DNA of 47,065 nucleotides from Chrysophaeum taylorii (taxonomy: Eukaryota > Sar > Pelagophyceae > Pelagomonadales > Pelagomonadaceae), in the NCBI GenBank assembly GCA_029834535.1, contig JAQMWT010000624.1, positions 1 to 47,065 of the forward strand, written 5' to 3'. The notes under the pieces are model-generated. The model saw only the letters and a list, made by a program, of their open reading frames with translations. It was not told the DNA's origin and did not search any database. The position numbers were made by a program, and so were the translations under genes. This document shows positions 37,106 to 47,065 of this stretch, piece after piece; positions within the stretch are counted from its first letter, which is position 1; every line of letters starts with the position of its first letter.

Positions 37106-37900
37106 CGCCTCCGCATATTAGCCACCAACTCTTCTATCTTCGCCTCGTTTTTGAGACCGCGGATATTTTGACTTACAATTAATTTCGTCGTCAACATTCT
37201 TCTGCGCCCCCGGCCATACCCGTCGTCAGAGGCGGCTTCTTGAAACACACAAATACACGTGGGCCTCTTCTGCCGTCCCCCGTCGTGGCGCTGGCCAAAT
37301 AAATCGCGAAGTCCCGTCGAACGGATGGCGACGCCCTGGGTTAGACAAGATCGCCGAACGTTTGCGTCGTTTGCAGCCGGGCGCCCCGTGATCTTCTTGT
37401 TGATGGCTTTCTCCTCGAAGTGGTTCGCAGGCGCTCCCACCTTGAGCACCGCAAGCGCCCCGTGATACTCATTCGGCGGTGCTTTGCGCGCTGAAATCCC
37501 AGGAGAAGTTCTCTCGGGCGTGAATTAGTCTGACGAGCCTCGGCGTCGCAGAAGCGAGCCACGCCGATGTCGTGCGCCAGCTCGCCTACAAGCACCCTCA
37601 CCCGCTGCGAGGAGGTCATTAACAGATCTCTAGCGCGTTCACAGGGCACTACTGCCCTCTTGTCTTCTTTCCCCGCGTGAGACACACCATACGCTCTTGG
37701 CAAGGAAGGAAGTGGGTTGCCGCCAATTGACGCCAAACCACCGGCAATGAGTAGCGAGGGGTCTTGGCCAGGATGTGCGCCGCCTCTGGTTCGGGCATTA
37801 GTCCTCACGATGAAGCACGGACTAGCGCCGCAGCAAAACTGAGATCTCGTGAAGCTTTCTGACGGGCACGCGCCTCGACTTTGATTCGCCATAACTCTAT
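37106..37900 (-). pseudogene. LINE copy A 5' region: leader ORF and start of endonuclease
   Basis: Minus strand: TTKLIVSQNIRGLKNEAKIE then ELVANMRRRR is the first strand of the endonuclease, continued beyond the nested insert at 35794. Upstream lies a frame reading VLKVGAPANHFEEKAINKKI, GRPAANDANVRRSCLTQGVA, STGLRDLFGQRHDGG and ICVFQEAASDDGYG, which could be an ORF1-like leader or captured host sequence; I do not recognise it. The exact 5' end, head to head with copy B, is near 37.9 kb. Confidence 0.55.
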
Positions 37901-38083
37901 CGTTTTTTATTGTAGTGGCGAACAGATACCGTGATCGCACCGTTATGGTCGCGATGGAAGACGATGCAGTCTGAACCAGCGTCTTGCGAGGGCATCGGTC
38001 CTCCCGGCGCAGGTTGGCACCTGTTCGCCTCCCGAGCGATTCGGTTGGCAGCCGGAACGTTCGCATCGGGACGGGATATGGCC

Positions 38084-38880
38084 GGGGGGCGCGGAAGGAA
38101 GTTGACAACAAAATTGATCGTTTGTCAAAATGTCCGCGGTCTCAAAAACGAGGCGAAGATAGAAGAGTTGGTGGCGAATATGCGGAGGCGACGCATTAAT
38201 GCGGGGATGTACCAGGGAACTTTGCTCTCTGGGAATCAATCGTTGGTGGAAGAGGATGGACTCACGCTGCTTTTTTCGGGTCTTCCTGCTGACGAACAAA
38301 GCCACCGAGGCCAACAAGGAGTGGCCGTGGCTCTCAGCTCCTCGGCGGCGAGGGCATAGCGAGACAACGGCGAAGAACTGATTCGGGCCTCGGCTCGCGT
38401 CCTGGCGTTGCGTCTTGATGCGAAAGGTGCGAAAGGTCGTGATATCCGGCTCGACCTCGTTGGTGCCTATGCACCGGTCGGAAATGCCGTTACCGAGGCG
38501 TGGGCCTCTTTCTACGATGATTTAGATACCGCGCTCCAACTTCAACGGCGTCACGACACTCTTGTCGTGGGGATGGATGGGAACGCCAGCATTGGCGTTC
38601 GGGCCGATTTGGATGACAGACACGTTCGTGGTCCACATGGGTACGGCTCGTGAACCACGCGGGTCGGCGGATGTATAGCTTTCTCGCCACGAGAGAACTG
38701 GCAGTAGCTGGCACGTTCTTCGCCAAACCCAACCACGGGACATGGGTGCGTCCTCGTTCGTGTTTACCCCACCAACTCGACCATATCATCGTGGACCGTC
38801 ACAAGTTGGGTCGATTTTAGGATGTAGGTGTCACTGAGAGCATTACCGATTCTGATCACCGAGCGCTCAAGTGCATCGTC
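38084..38880 (+). pseudogene. LINE copy B endonuclease
   Basis: KLIVCQNVRGLKNEAKIEEL, GLPADEQSHRGQQGVAVAL, LDLVGAYAPVGNAVTEAW, VVGMDGNASIGVRADL, HVRGPHGYG, LDHIIVDRHKLGRF and TDSDHRALKC: the APE fold with its late GN and SDH active-site motifs. Broken by TAG at 38357 (copy A has TTG, Leu, there), TGA at 38651 and TAG near 38818. Confidence 0.85.
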
Positions 38881-39235
38881 CGAATCGACTCGCGCGGCCT
38901 AACGATGGACGGAAAACCCACCCCGGCCTGTACTACTCTCCGATGCAAACTCCCGATGGTGCGACCAGTTTCTGTCGCGCCTACATGCGACCTACCACAC
39001 GCTAGCAACGACACCGTCAGACGCGGACGCGGGTTCTGTGTACTCCAAGTTGGAAGCAGCGGCGCAAGCAACGGCTTCTACCACGCTGACGGTATCCGAC
39101 GCAACAAACCGGGATGGTTCGCAGCTGCAGCTACGATTACAACACCCCTAATTCAAGCGCGCAACCCGGCTTTCGCAGCGTTCACGGCTGCATCCTCGGC
39201 CGCCGCGCGCCGCTTGCTCCTTGCTCCTCTGAGAG

Positions 39236-40816
39236 TTGCTCGTCGTGAGCTCTCCTAAGGCCGTGGTACAGGCAGAGGAACGCTGGGTCTGCTCGATGTG
39301 TGACGGGCTGAATGCCGGCTGCGAGTCGTGTGGTGGCACGAAGCGACATTGGGAGATTGTCGGCCGCCTTAAGAGCGGCCTGTCCAAGGATAGATCGTCA
39401 CGTGAGACACTCCTGCGCACGCCGGATGGTACGCGCTGTTCAACACCTCAGGAAAATAACGACGTGTTCCGTTCACATTTTGCGAAGCTTTATCACCGCC
39501 AGCCTTGTTTTGACGCAGAAGTCATCGAGGATATAGATCAGCGGTCAATCAGTGATGAACTTGGTGCTGTACCGTCAGATGACGAGATTCACCATGCTGT
39601 GCGGCAGCTCAATCTTTCTGCTGGAGTATCGGGCGTTCGTGCGGAGATATGGCGGACGTTCGCTGGTCGTCAGAGCACGTTTAGGATCCTCAGCACAGTA
39701 GTGCATGAATTCTGGTCGTCCGAGAAAGAACCTGAACCGGATATCGGGCTTCTTGGTATTTTGCCGAAGAAAGGTGACCTTTCGCTCCCAGGTTCCTATC
39801 GCTGCGTGATAATGCTCGAGGTCGCGCAAAAGATTGTCTCCAACATCATACGCGCGTGTCTCGGTGTCATCTCATCTGAGCTCGAACACGAGTCGCAGTG
39901 CGGCTTTCAGCCGGAACGAGGAACTGCCGATGCAACCTTCTGCCTGAAGATGGCATTGAAGAAGCGTCGTGATAATGGCATGGAAACATGGGTACTATTC
40001 GTAGATTTCGTCAAGACTTTCGACACGGTCCCGCGGGAAATACTCTGGCAAGTGCTATCGAAAATCGGCGTTCCAGCGAAACTCGTACGCCTCATTATAG
40101 CTCTCTACCCTATACAAGTGCGGTTCTCCGTCTCCAGCGCTACCGCCTCGATCGACTCCATCATCGGCGTTAAGCAGGGTGATGTCCTAGGTCCGGTTCT
40201 TTTCGTTCTATACATTGCGGCCTTGACCATTTCATGGCGACGTCGTGAAGGTCGGGAACCAGCATACGTTTCCAAGACGAAGCATGATGATGTACTCACT
40301 GTACGTCGCTACAACGCAAAACGCGGCACTGAGGAAGTCGCACTCGAAGAGTCAGCCTAAGCAGATGATGTGGCGTTCCCGTTTCCCGATCGTCGTGCTG
40401 TGAATGAGGCGACGCCCCGGCTCATCCGGCATTTTGCCAGATGGGGTATGGAAGTCCACACGGATGACCGACGAGCAGGGAAAGCGTCGAAATCCAAGAT
40501 ACTGTTCGTCGCCAAGCCAGGCATTCTCTACAATGACCCGACAACCTACGATGGTGCCGACCTCTCCGATGTAGACGTAGGTGACGGCCGTCATATCCCC
40601 GTGGTGGCGACATTCAAATACCTGGGCTCTATACTCTCTCGCAACTGCAGTGACTCTAAGGATGTTGACTCTCGTCTAAAGAAGGCGGCAGCGGCTTTCG
40701 GCGCGCTCCGTTACTGCGTTTTTGGCTCGAAAAACGTCTCTGCCCGAGCCAAACGATATGTCTATGTCGATCTTATCCTCCCATCCTCCTTCACGATGCG
40801 GAATCGTGGTGCGTAA
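39236..40816 (+). pseudogene. LINE copy B reverse transcriptase, one stop at the active site
   Basis: A single frame of 526 codons interrupted once, by TAA at 40358-40360, exactly at the tyrosine of the YADD motif (stop-ADDVAF). Other RT blocks intact: ILPKKGDLSLPGSYRCVIML, GFQPERGTADATFCLKMA, motif A LFVDFVKTFDTVP, motif B GVKQGDVLGPVLF, and FKYLGSILSRN with SRLKKAAAAFGAL. A cysteine pair near the start (CSMCDGLNAGC). Frame ends 40816; homologous 3' sequence continues in other frames to about 41165. Confidence 0.88.
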
Positions 40817-41210
40817 CCGAGGTTGTCGACAATCGTCTACGATGCTTTCAAGCACAATACGCACGCGCGATGTGCCGCAATACGCGTCGCCGACCATGCA
40901 ACATCATATCAAACTTCAACCCTCCTCCGGCGCCTCGACCTGGAGACTATCGACATCTACATCTCGCGCCGACAACTTCGCTGGGTAGACCACGTTGCCC
41001 GGATGCCCTGGCATCGCCACCCTCGGAAGATGCTCACCTCCTGGTGCGCCTCCAAACGCCCCCGCGGGTCCCCACAGTTAACGTACGGCCGTGGTCTCAA
41101 CAAGGCGCTCCGCCAGTTCCATTTACCAGCAGCGACCTTGTACTCCCTCGCTCAAAACCCGTGACAACTGGCGACAACAAATCAACTCGTCCTCAATACC
41201 CCTTTTTACC

Positions 41211-41456
41211 CCCCGTCTCATCGTCCAGTGACCCTACTCCCACGCGCCATGGCGCTGGGAGTAGCCTACGCCCCGTGCATTGGGCTGGCCTCTAGTTAGC
41301 TCGTTAGTTAGAACAGCAGGAAAATCTCGCTTCCCCCGTCTCATCGCCCAGTGACCCTACTCCCACGCGCCATGGCGCTGGGAGTAGCCTACGCCCCATG
41401 CATTGGGCTGGCTTCTAGTTGGCTCGTTAGTTAGAACAGCAGGGAAATCTCGCTTC
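41211..41456 (+). repeat. Two 123-bp tandem units with a hairpin each
   Basis: Units start near 41211 and 41334 (period 123, a few differences). Each contains CTACTCCCACGCGCC and GGCGCTGGGAGTAG as inverted arms around ATGGC (41234-41264 and 41357-41387), a near-perfect palindrome. They lie in the 3' region of LINE copy B. A third, diverged unit is at 23530-23605 (minus). Confidence 0.9.
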
Positions 41457-41875
41457 GTCCCTTTCTTATTACAAACCTAATCCGCAGGGAGCGCCTTGAT
41501 GCTTACAGAAACGCCAACGGCCCCTACTACGTCTCCCAGCCGCCGGGTCCCTGGCGGCATCCGGACGGTTAGGCTCGCGCTTGGCCGCCCCCTACAATCG
41601 GCTTGCGTCAACGTCCTTCCTTCTCTCCTTTCCGCTTGACGCTCGGACCCACGCCAATCTAAGCTACTTTGATCAGCCCCCCCTACGCCCTTTAACCTTT
41701 GAGTTAACTCCTAAAATTACATACTTGTTACATATTCAATCTGCAGTAAAGCATCATTGTTTCTCGTCTTGTGGCCAAAATGCGTGGCCGTTGTGCGAAA
41801 GTGTTCGCCTGACTCAACGAGGACTGGAACCATAATAACAAGTACCGGTGAATTACGCGTGGACGATAGACCACG
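41457..41875. other. LINE tail remnant and presumed ABCG promoter
   Basis: 41457-41640 has no feature I can name. 41655-41725 matches the LINE tail (CCAATCTAAGCTACTTTGATCAG, CTTTAACCTTTGAGTTAACTCC). From 41745 on the sequence is single-copy here and leads to the ABCG start; no promoter element recognised. Confidence 0.5.
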
Positions 41876-44800
41876 ATGCGCACCATCGACCTCAGCAGCA
41901 CCCGCGATGAGGATCTCAGGAGCCTCGCCAGTGACCGCAGCGTCGCGGACGTGGAGCGAGCCAGCAACATTAGCTGTGAAAGGTCGGTCGCGAGCAGTGT
42001 CACCAAGATCGTTTTGGGGCGTTCGCGATCCTATGATATCATGGACGCTTCATTCAAATACATGTTGCGGGCCGACTGGGAGACGATTCCCCTGACTCTG
42101 ACGTGCCTGGGTGTACGCGTCGGGGGCCACCAGCTGCTGACCTCCGTGTCGGCGCGGTGCGCCCCAGGCGAGCTGACGTGCGTGATGGGGCCTAGCGGCG
42201 CTGGCAAGTCGCAGCTCCTCCGAACACTCGCTGGAAGGCTCCCGGCGGGTGCGGTGGTCACGGGCTGGGCTGGGGTCGGTGGTGCGTCAATTCTTGGTCT
42301 CGGCCCACGAACCCGTAGGGATTTGATCGGGTATGTCTCGCAAGAGCCCGTGTTCTGTCCAGGGTGGGAGACAATGACGGTCCGCGCTTACCTCAACTAC
42401 GTTGCGATCCTGCAGCTTGGCTTCACAACCGATAATGCTGTGCTTGAAGCCCTCGAGCTCCCACCTCACTGCGCCGAAATGCCGATTCGCGTCTTATCAG
42501 GGGGAGAGAAAAAACGGCTATCGATAGCTGCTGATGCCTTTCTTGGCAGAGCGCACGTCTTTCTCTTCGACGAACCCACGAGTTCCCTTAGCCACATCGA
42601 CGCGCTTTCTCTCATGCGCGTAGTCTCGCGGTTGACTCGAGATACGAAGTGCGTGACAGTCGCAACTATCCACCAGCCCGGCGACTCGGTCTTCACGCTC
42701 TTCCACGCACTTGTACTCTTGAAGAGCGGCCGTACCTTGTACGCAGGCCCCCGTGCGGAAGCGCGCGAACGCTTTTCCGTCGTGGCTCCGTTCTGTGAGA
42801 CACAAACGAGTGCCGAGTGGCTTCTCGACACGATCACCATGATGACGGAGGCCACAGTTTTGGAGCGAGGGGAGACCGGCAACGCTGCGATAATCGATGA
42901 TGACGCTCTGATCACCGATGTTGGCGCGATCGAGCACACCACGCCGTCCTGTACCGAGTGTAGACGGGAAGTCATGGTCCTCACGCGTCGCTTTGCCGCG
43001 ACGCTCTTTCTGAACCCGAACCACACGGCGATTCCTTGCTTCATCGTAGTTGTCGATGCCACACTCCGCGGCTGGCTCATGTTCGACCCTTCCTCCTCCG
43101 TCGCCGGCGCCTGGACGCGTTTCTATGCTGCCTCGATCACACCCGCGCAGAGCAACCAACCATGCGTTCCGCTTATTGTGTGGTACTGCCACACACTCGC
43201 ACCCGCACTTTCTGAAATGTGCAATGGCCGATACCGCTACAGCTCGTTTCTTGTCGCAGTGTTGGCGTGCGTCACGGCGCGCGCGGTGCTGATAACGCTG
43301 CCCTCGATGACTGTTTACTACTGGATGGTCGGCTGGTATCCGAGCGAGTGGTTCTCAACCGCTCCCTTCGAGCTACTGTCGGCGCAGTCGCTTGCCATGA
43401 TCTCCGTGCTGTCAGCGGTCGCAGTCGGCATCGTCGGAGGTAGTCCCACCCTTGCGGGACTCTTGTTCTCTGTCTACATGGTCATCAACCACAATATGAG
43501 AGGCGTTTTTTTCTCGCCACGTGTGATGCCTACCATTGTCGCTGATCTTTCGGACGGCCTCCCATTGCGATGGACCAACGATGGCACTGCGACCGCGCAA
43601 CTCCGCGGCAGATTCTATGAATGCAAGGGGGGGGAGGCACTTATATACTCGCATTGTCCGGTGCGTGGGGGGGACATCCTCGCGCTCTTTGACATGGGCG
43701 AAAGAAAGAACTGGGTGCTGCGCTTCTGCCTTTTCGAGCTTGCGTGCGTGATCATCATGTGTCTCGTTCTTGACCGCATCGTAATGGGGCGAGTGAATAT
43801 TGCGAAGAAGACGACGACGCAAGTCATCGTCCCAGGTAATTTCGAGCCTTGCGAGGCCGTCGACAAGCACTGTGATGTCCGCTCTAAGGAGGAGGAGAAC
43901 GACGACAATGACATTGTTGAGAAAGAACCAGACGCGCAGTATCTCGCGGCACTACTCAATGATGCTTCCTCGCACAAGAGTGTCCCAGCACTCCATGTGG
44001 AACAGCTTTCTGTTATCGCCCCTAACGGCAAGCCGCTTCTGCGCGAAGTGTCATTCAGTGCAAATGCCGCCACTCTTACCGCAATTTTCGGCAACTCAGG
44101 AAGCGGTAAATCGACAATGCTAAAAGCGATCGCAGGAAGGGTACCGGCAACTGGCCGCGCACAGCAGCACCCAGTTGCATATGTGCAGCAAAATGCGCAG
44201 CTGCCCGAATGGTTGAACGTCAAGGAGCTGTTTGCGTACCACGCGGAACTTCGGGCATTGCGCCATCAAGGCATTGTAGACGCCACGATCGACTTCGTGG
44301 GATTGAGACGAGTTGCGCGCACAAGAACATCACAACTTTCCGGAGGTGAGCGGCGGCGCGCGGCACTGGGCGTCGATGGCATTCTGTCCGCTCGCGAATG
44401 GCTGCTTTTGGACGAGCCGACAACCGGTCTCTCGGCGAGTGATGCGCTGCAGTTAACGAGAAACTTATACTCGCTCGCCTGCGCAACACACTGGGTCATC
44501 TTGGCATCACTTCACAGCCCTCGTGTTGAGATATTTCTCCTATTCGACACCATTGTTCTGCTGGGTAAAGGAGGTGTGTGCTACTTCAGCGGTCCCCGGG
44601 ACAAAGTGCCGGGCACTTTTCTACGCGGTGATGCCAACGCAGCAGAAGCTATCATCGCTCACCTCAAGGTCCTCGATGACCTTGACGATGATAATGACGC
44701 GAAGCTACAACAACAAAAACCACCATCACCACGGCCGAAAGAGGTAGTTGCGTTGAAGCCACCACCTCGTCCCAGAGCCATGATCCTTCACCTGTGGATC

Positions 44801-45850
44801 CACTGTCGCCGGCAATGCAAATTGGCTTGGCGGGATCCTGGACTCAGCACGGTGCTTTTTATCCAGCACGCAGCCATCTCGGTGGTGATTGGTCTGGCGT
44901 GCTCAAGTCTCGACATTCGGCTCGCAAGCAACGCTCGCGACGTTGTCGGCATCGCTCTCATTGAACCGACGATCGGGTTCGTGACCTCGATGATGTCCTG
45001 GGTGCTTGTCGACGACCTCGGCATCCAAGTCGCGCACGAGGTGCGTTGCGGAAAGTACGCACCGTTGCCAGCTCTTACTGCCTTTGTCGCTGTCCATGCC
45101 CTTCGATTGCTTCTGTTCGGCGCGCTCCCAACCGTTGTTCCCATGTACCTCCTCGCAGGACTACGACGCACTTCTCGCGCGTTCCTGCACTTCCTCGCTG
45201 CGACTTGGATCTGCTGCCTTTACGGGCTTGCTTTTTTGTTATTTTTGGTTGGTGCATGCCGCGACAAGCACAAAATGAGCAGCTGGATGGGAACGGCCCT
45301 CCTCACGAGCCAATTCAGCGGCTTCATCCGAGCGATTGCCGACTACCCGCGCCCTTTACGGTGGTTCTCCCGCCAGCTCGGGGTCTTCTACTTCATGCTC
45401 GACGTGGCGGTGACTACGCAGCTCCCCACCAAGCTGCGATGTGGAGGCGGTGGAGACGAAATTACGGTGTGTCCCTTGCGTGCGAAGGATTATCTCCGCG
45501 AGACCCACTCATACGCCCAGCACACGCTCCGGTCACGCTACATCCGTTCGACAATTATCGTGCTCGTGCTCGGCAGCCTTGGTAGCGTACTAATCGCGAG
45601 GCAACTCCGAAATAGTCCTGAGCGGCACTTGTGCAAGTTTATGTGCACCAGACTCTCGCGCGTGCCCGTCCATACTCCGAAGTTGTGTGCCATCGGCGAT
45701 GTCATGCTCTTTGGTAAGGTGCTCTCTAAAGTCAAAATCGACAGTCTCTGCACGGTAACGAGAGTCGTTTCTTCGCTCGCACCTGACGTGCGAAGCACAA
45801 GCTACCAAAAGAAGGACGTCGCAAGCTACTTCGTCGTCCACCTTCTTTGA
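41876..45850 (+). CDS. Full-length ABCG (PDR-type) transporter
   Basis: ATP-driven exporter with reverse order NBD-TMD-NBD-TMD, 1324 residues in one exon from ATG 41876. NBD1: Walker A GPSGAGKS (near 42187), signature LSGGEKKR, Walker B VFLFDEPTSSL, H-loop TIHQPGD. TMD1: helices around FLVAVLACVTARAVLITLPS, LSAQSLAMISVLSAVAVGIV and LFELACVIIMCLVL. NBD2: GNSGSGKST (near 44093), LSGGERRR, WLLLDEPTTGL, and ASLHSPR where most have H-Q-P. TMD2: AAISVVIGLACSSLDIRLAS, IGFVTSMMSWVLV, a strongly hydrophobic block ATWICCLYGLAFLLFLVGAC and a last helix STIIVLVLGSLGSVLIARQL. A linker with lysine/glutamate (KEEENDDNDIVEKE) precedes NBD2. Substrate cannot be read from sequence. After the last helix about 80 residues follow that the paralogue at the right edge lacks. 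Confidence 0.93.
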   Translation: MRTIDLSSTRDEDLRSLASDRSVADVERASNISCERSVASSVTKIVLGRSRSYDIMDASFKYMLRADWETIPLTLTCLGVRVGGHQLLTSVSARCAPGELTCVMGPSGAGKSQLLRTLAGRLPAGAVVTGWAGVGGASILGLGPRTRRDLIGYVSQEPVFCPGWETMTVRAYLNYVAILQLGFTTDNAVLEALELPPHCAEMPIRVLSGGEKKRLSIAADAFLGRAHVFLFDEPTSSLSHIDALSLMRVVSRLTRDTKCVTVATIHQPGDSVFTLFHALVLLKSGRTLYAGPRAEARERFSVVAPFCETQTSAEWLLDTITMMTEATVLERGETGNAAIIDDDALITDVGAIEHTTPSCTECRREVMVLTRRFAATLFLNPNHTAIPCFIVVVDATLRGWLMFDPSSSVAGAWTRFYAASITPAQSNQPCVPLIVWYCHTLAPALSEMCNGRYRYSSFLVAVLACVTARAVLITLPSMTVYYWMVGWYPSEWFSTAPFELLSAQSLAMISVLSAVAVGIVGGSPTLAGLLFSVYMVINHNMRGVFFSPRVMPTIVADLSDGLPLRWTNDGTATAQLRGRFYECKGGEALIYSHCPVRGGDILALFDMGERKNWVLRFCLFELACVIIMCLVLDRIVMGRVNIAKKTTTQVIVPGNFEPCEAVDKHCDVRSKEEENDDNDIVEKEPDAQYLAALLNDASSHKSVPALHVEQLSVIAPNGKPLLREVSFSANAATLTAIFGNSGSGKSTMLKAIAGRVPATGRAQQHPVAYVQQNAQLPEWLNVKELFAYHAELRALRHQGIVDATIDFVGLRRVARTRTSQLSGGERRRAALGVDGILSAREWLLLDEPTTGLSASDALQLTRNLYSLACATHWVILASLHSPRVEIFLLFDTIVLLGKGGVCYFSGPRDKVPGTFLRGDANAAEAIIAHLKVLDDLDDDNDAKLQQQKPPSPRPKEVVALKPPPRPRAMILHLWIHCRRQCKLAWRDPGLSTVLFIQHAAISVVIGLACSSLDIRLASNARDVVGIALIEPTIGFVTSMMSWVLVDDLGIQVAHEVRCGKYAPLPALTAFVAVHALRLLLFGALPTVVPMYLLAGLRRTSRAFLHFLAATWICCLYGLAFLLFLVGACRDKHKMSSWMGTALLTSQFSGFIRAIADYPRPLRWFSRQLGVFYFMLDVAVTTQLPTKLRCGGGGDEITVCPLRAKDYLRETHSYAQHTLRSRYIRSTIIVLVLGSLGSVLIARQLRNSPERHLCKFMCTRLSRVPVHTPKLCAIGDVMLFGKVLSKVKIDSLCTVTRVVSSLAPDVRSTSYQKKDVASYFVVHLL

Positions 45851-46977
45851 GCAACAATCCAGACTCGTGTCAATTTCACGACGCCGCAACTTAGTTGGCT
45901 CCCTAACTTCTTCTTGTGTATCTCCATGAGTATCGACACGTGCCGCAGGAACCCGCAGGCACCACCCTCTGGGTACCTTGGCCGACCCAGCCACCCACAC
46001 CTTCCCAGGCTATGAACAAACCCCTTGCGCAAACCACCGCACTCCCCCTTTTAGCACTCGATTTTGACAACCCAAAGGGTGATCACCTATAGTGATGGTG
46101 TGCTTGACGGCGCAAACACATGGTGACTTCTTTTTACATTTTTTTGGTATCCGACAAGACTACGCTTCTCCTTAGACTTCACCCCTAGCTGACGCGAAAT
46201 CAGCACGCCCCGTTTCGATTTCAGGACACGTACCCACACATGATCAGATTGTTTTGTCGAGTTTCATCTAGGCCTATCTTCTTTTACAAGCCACAATTTG
46301 TTCACAATCTCTATGTAAACACACCATGTTTGGTTCAGAAACATTTCGAATCATACCTCTACGCATCAAGTGACTGACTGCTCACACCTGCCCTCCACTT
46401 AATTCAGGCTGTGCAGCGTGTGTAGCAACGGACAACGGAGTTTGTTAGTCGCCGCGCGTGTTGTGTTTCTTTTCACTCTCCGAGCAGGGAAGGGCGATAT
46501 CAATCGCTCGCCGTCTCGCCAAGTGTTTCTCTCGCTGCCGTCCATCAGGTCTAGGCGTGGTGTCAGGCTGTGCCTTAAAGCACCCGCACACCCAGCCGAA
46601 GATTCGACGTGCCCTGTGAGAGTCGAGGGTCTACGGCTCAGGTGGTCTGACCTTCATCGCGCACGAGCTTGTCCTCCCTGAGTCTGCAAGGGGAGCAGAA
46701 CACCCTCCCCGGCCAGGGCACCCTCCGAGAGGTTCTTAATACCCGACTGCCAAATGCCGGAGAGGAGTACGGAGGCGAGTGCCGTGGGGGGAGAGGGAAG
46801 CAGGGGCGGCGAATCATTATTAGCCGACTGCAAAATGGGGAGGGGAGCGCAGGCGTATGCAATAGCGCAGGCTGTGCATATGCACTCGCAATGGAAACCA
46901 ATTTCGAAGTACAGTTTGAAACGAGGGCAAGTCTGGCACATGTACGCATACATCTAGTGCCAGGAGTGCCAGGACTA
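45851..46977. other. Intergenic region between tail-to-tail ABCG genes
   Basis: 1.1 kb, lower in GC than the flanking genes. Two related words, CCCGACTGCCAAATGCCGG (46742) and GCCGACTGCAAAATGGGGAG (46823), form a short imperfect repeat. No exon with protein-like composition found; likely two 3' UTRs. Confidence 0.45.
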
Positions 46978-47065
46978 TTAGCGGAGTTGCCTCGCTATCA
47001 GCACGCTGCCAAGGCCATCGAGCACAAGCACCCAAGCAGACGCCGCAATATCAGCACCAACAGAA
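46978..47065 (-). CDS. 3' end of a second ABCG transporter, partial
   Basis: Minus strand from the window edge reads SVGADIAASAWVLVLDGLGS then VLIARQLR and a TAA stop at 46980-46978. It matches the last helix of the neighbouring ABCG protein (IIVLVLGSLGSVLIARQLR). The DNA itself is alike: GTGCTGATAGCGAGGCAACTCCG here against GTACTAATCGCGAGGCAACTCCG at 45587-45609. It stops directly after ARQLR, whereas the neighbour runs on. A recent inverted duplication of the transporter is the simplest reading. Only about 29 codons lie in the window. Confidence 0.7.
   Translation of the reverse strand, partial: SVGADIAASAWVLVLDGLGSVLIARQLR

Larger units (their letters stand above)
37931..41745 (+). mobile_element. 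LINE copy B, RTE-like, full structure but dead
   Basis: Plus-strand relative of copy A: 5' leader (shared with 34386-34550), APE endonuclease, linker, reverse transcriptase, then a 3' region with a 123-bp tandem repeat and the GATCAAAG-type tail at 41655-41725. ORFs carry in-frame stops and small deletions. Confidence 0.8.

Noticed and set aside
1..47065. tRNA or rRNA genes
   Set aside because: I saw no cloverleaf with a T-loop consensus and no rRNA signature; a covariance-model scan would be needed to exclude them.

Overview
This looks like a compact, GC-rich nuclear segment of a single-celled eukaryote. The genes have very short spliceosomal introns (39 to 88 nt; GT-AG, plus one GC-AG). 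They include a six-helix BK-type potassium channel, a casein kinase 1, a mitochondrial single-subunit RNA polymerase and full-size ABCG transporters. The ABC1-like kinase is most like plastid/cyanobacterial forms and starts with a hydrophobic leader. That points to an alga with a complex plastid, perhaps a stramenopile such as a pelagophyte; this is an inference, not proof.

Left part (1-22.8 kb) is gene-dense. In order: BK channel (-, cut by the window edge), ABC1K kinase (+), a small spliced gene hidden between annotatable ORFs (-), a phosducin-like thioredoxin-fold protein (+), mitochondrial RNA polymerase (+), an amidase-like unknown (-), a METTL27-like methyltransferase (+), a DxD glycosyltransferase (-), a TLC-domain membrane protein (-), an unknown basic protein (+), a CK1-family kinase with five exons (+), a possible CLC channel remnant (-) and an RPUSD1-like pseudouridine synthase (+). 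Genes lie back to back; one convergent pair shares its stop codons in a CTAG palindrome. Two genes are each broken by a single extra base in a G/C homopolymer.

Middle part (22.8-41.8 kb) is a nest of mobile elements. A pure (TTC)n tract of about 220 bp comes first. An old LINE of RTE-like type lies on the minus strand (copy A, about 37.9 down to 23.5 kb), interrupted by: (1) an 8.46-kb LTR-flanked element with TAGAG...CTCTA ends and 5-bp target duplications; (2) a composite block of repeats at 34.0-34.8 kb; (3) a 1.3-kb RNase H-bearing LINE 3' fragment with an 8-bp target duplication. The LTR element itself holds a 274-bp insert with a 14-bp target duplication. A second copy of the same LINE (copy B, +) starts head to head with copy A and ends near 41.7 kb. 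Both copies have lost the catalytic YADD motif of reverse transcriptase.

The LTR element is the most unusual object. It is G-poor and C-rich, carries several kb of open but frame-broken reading frames with a coiled-coil gag-like segment, shows no reverse transcriptase or integrase that I can recognise, and carries three internal copies of the G-rich motif that sits directly before its 3' LTR.

Right part (41.9-47.1 kb) holds a single-exon full-length ABCG (PDR-type) transporter and, on the opposite strand at the window edge, the 3' end of a paralogue that still resembles it at the DNA level.
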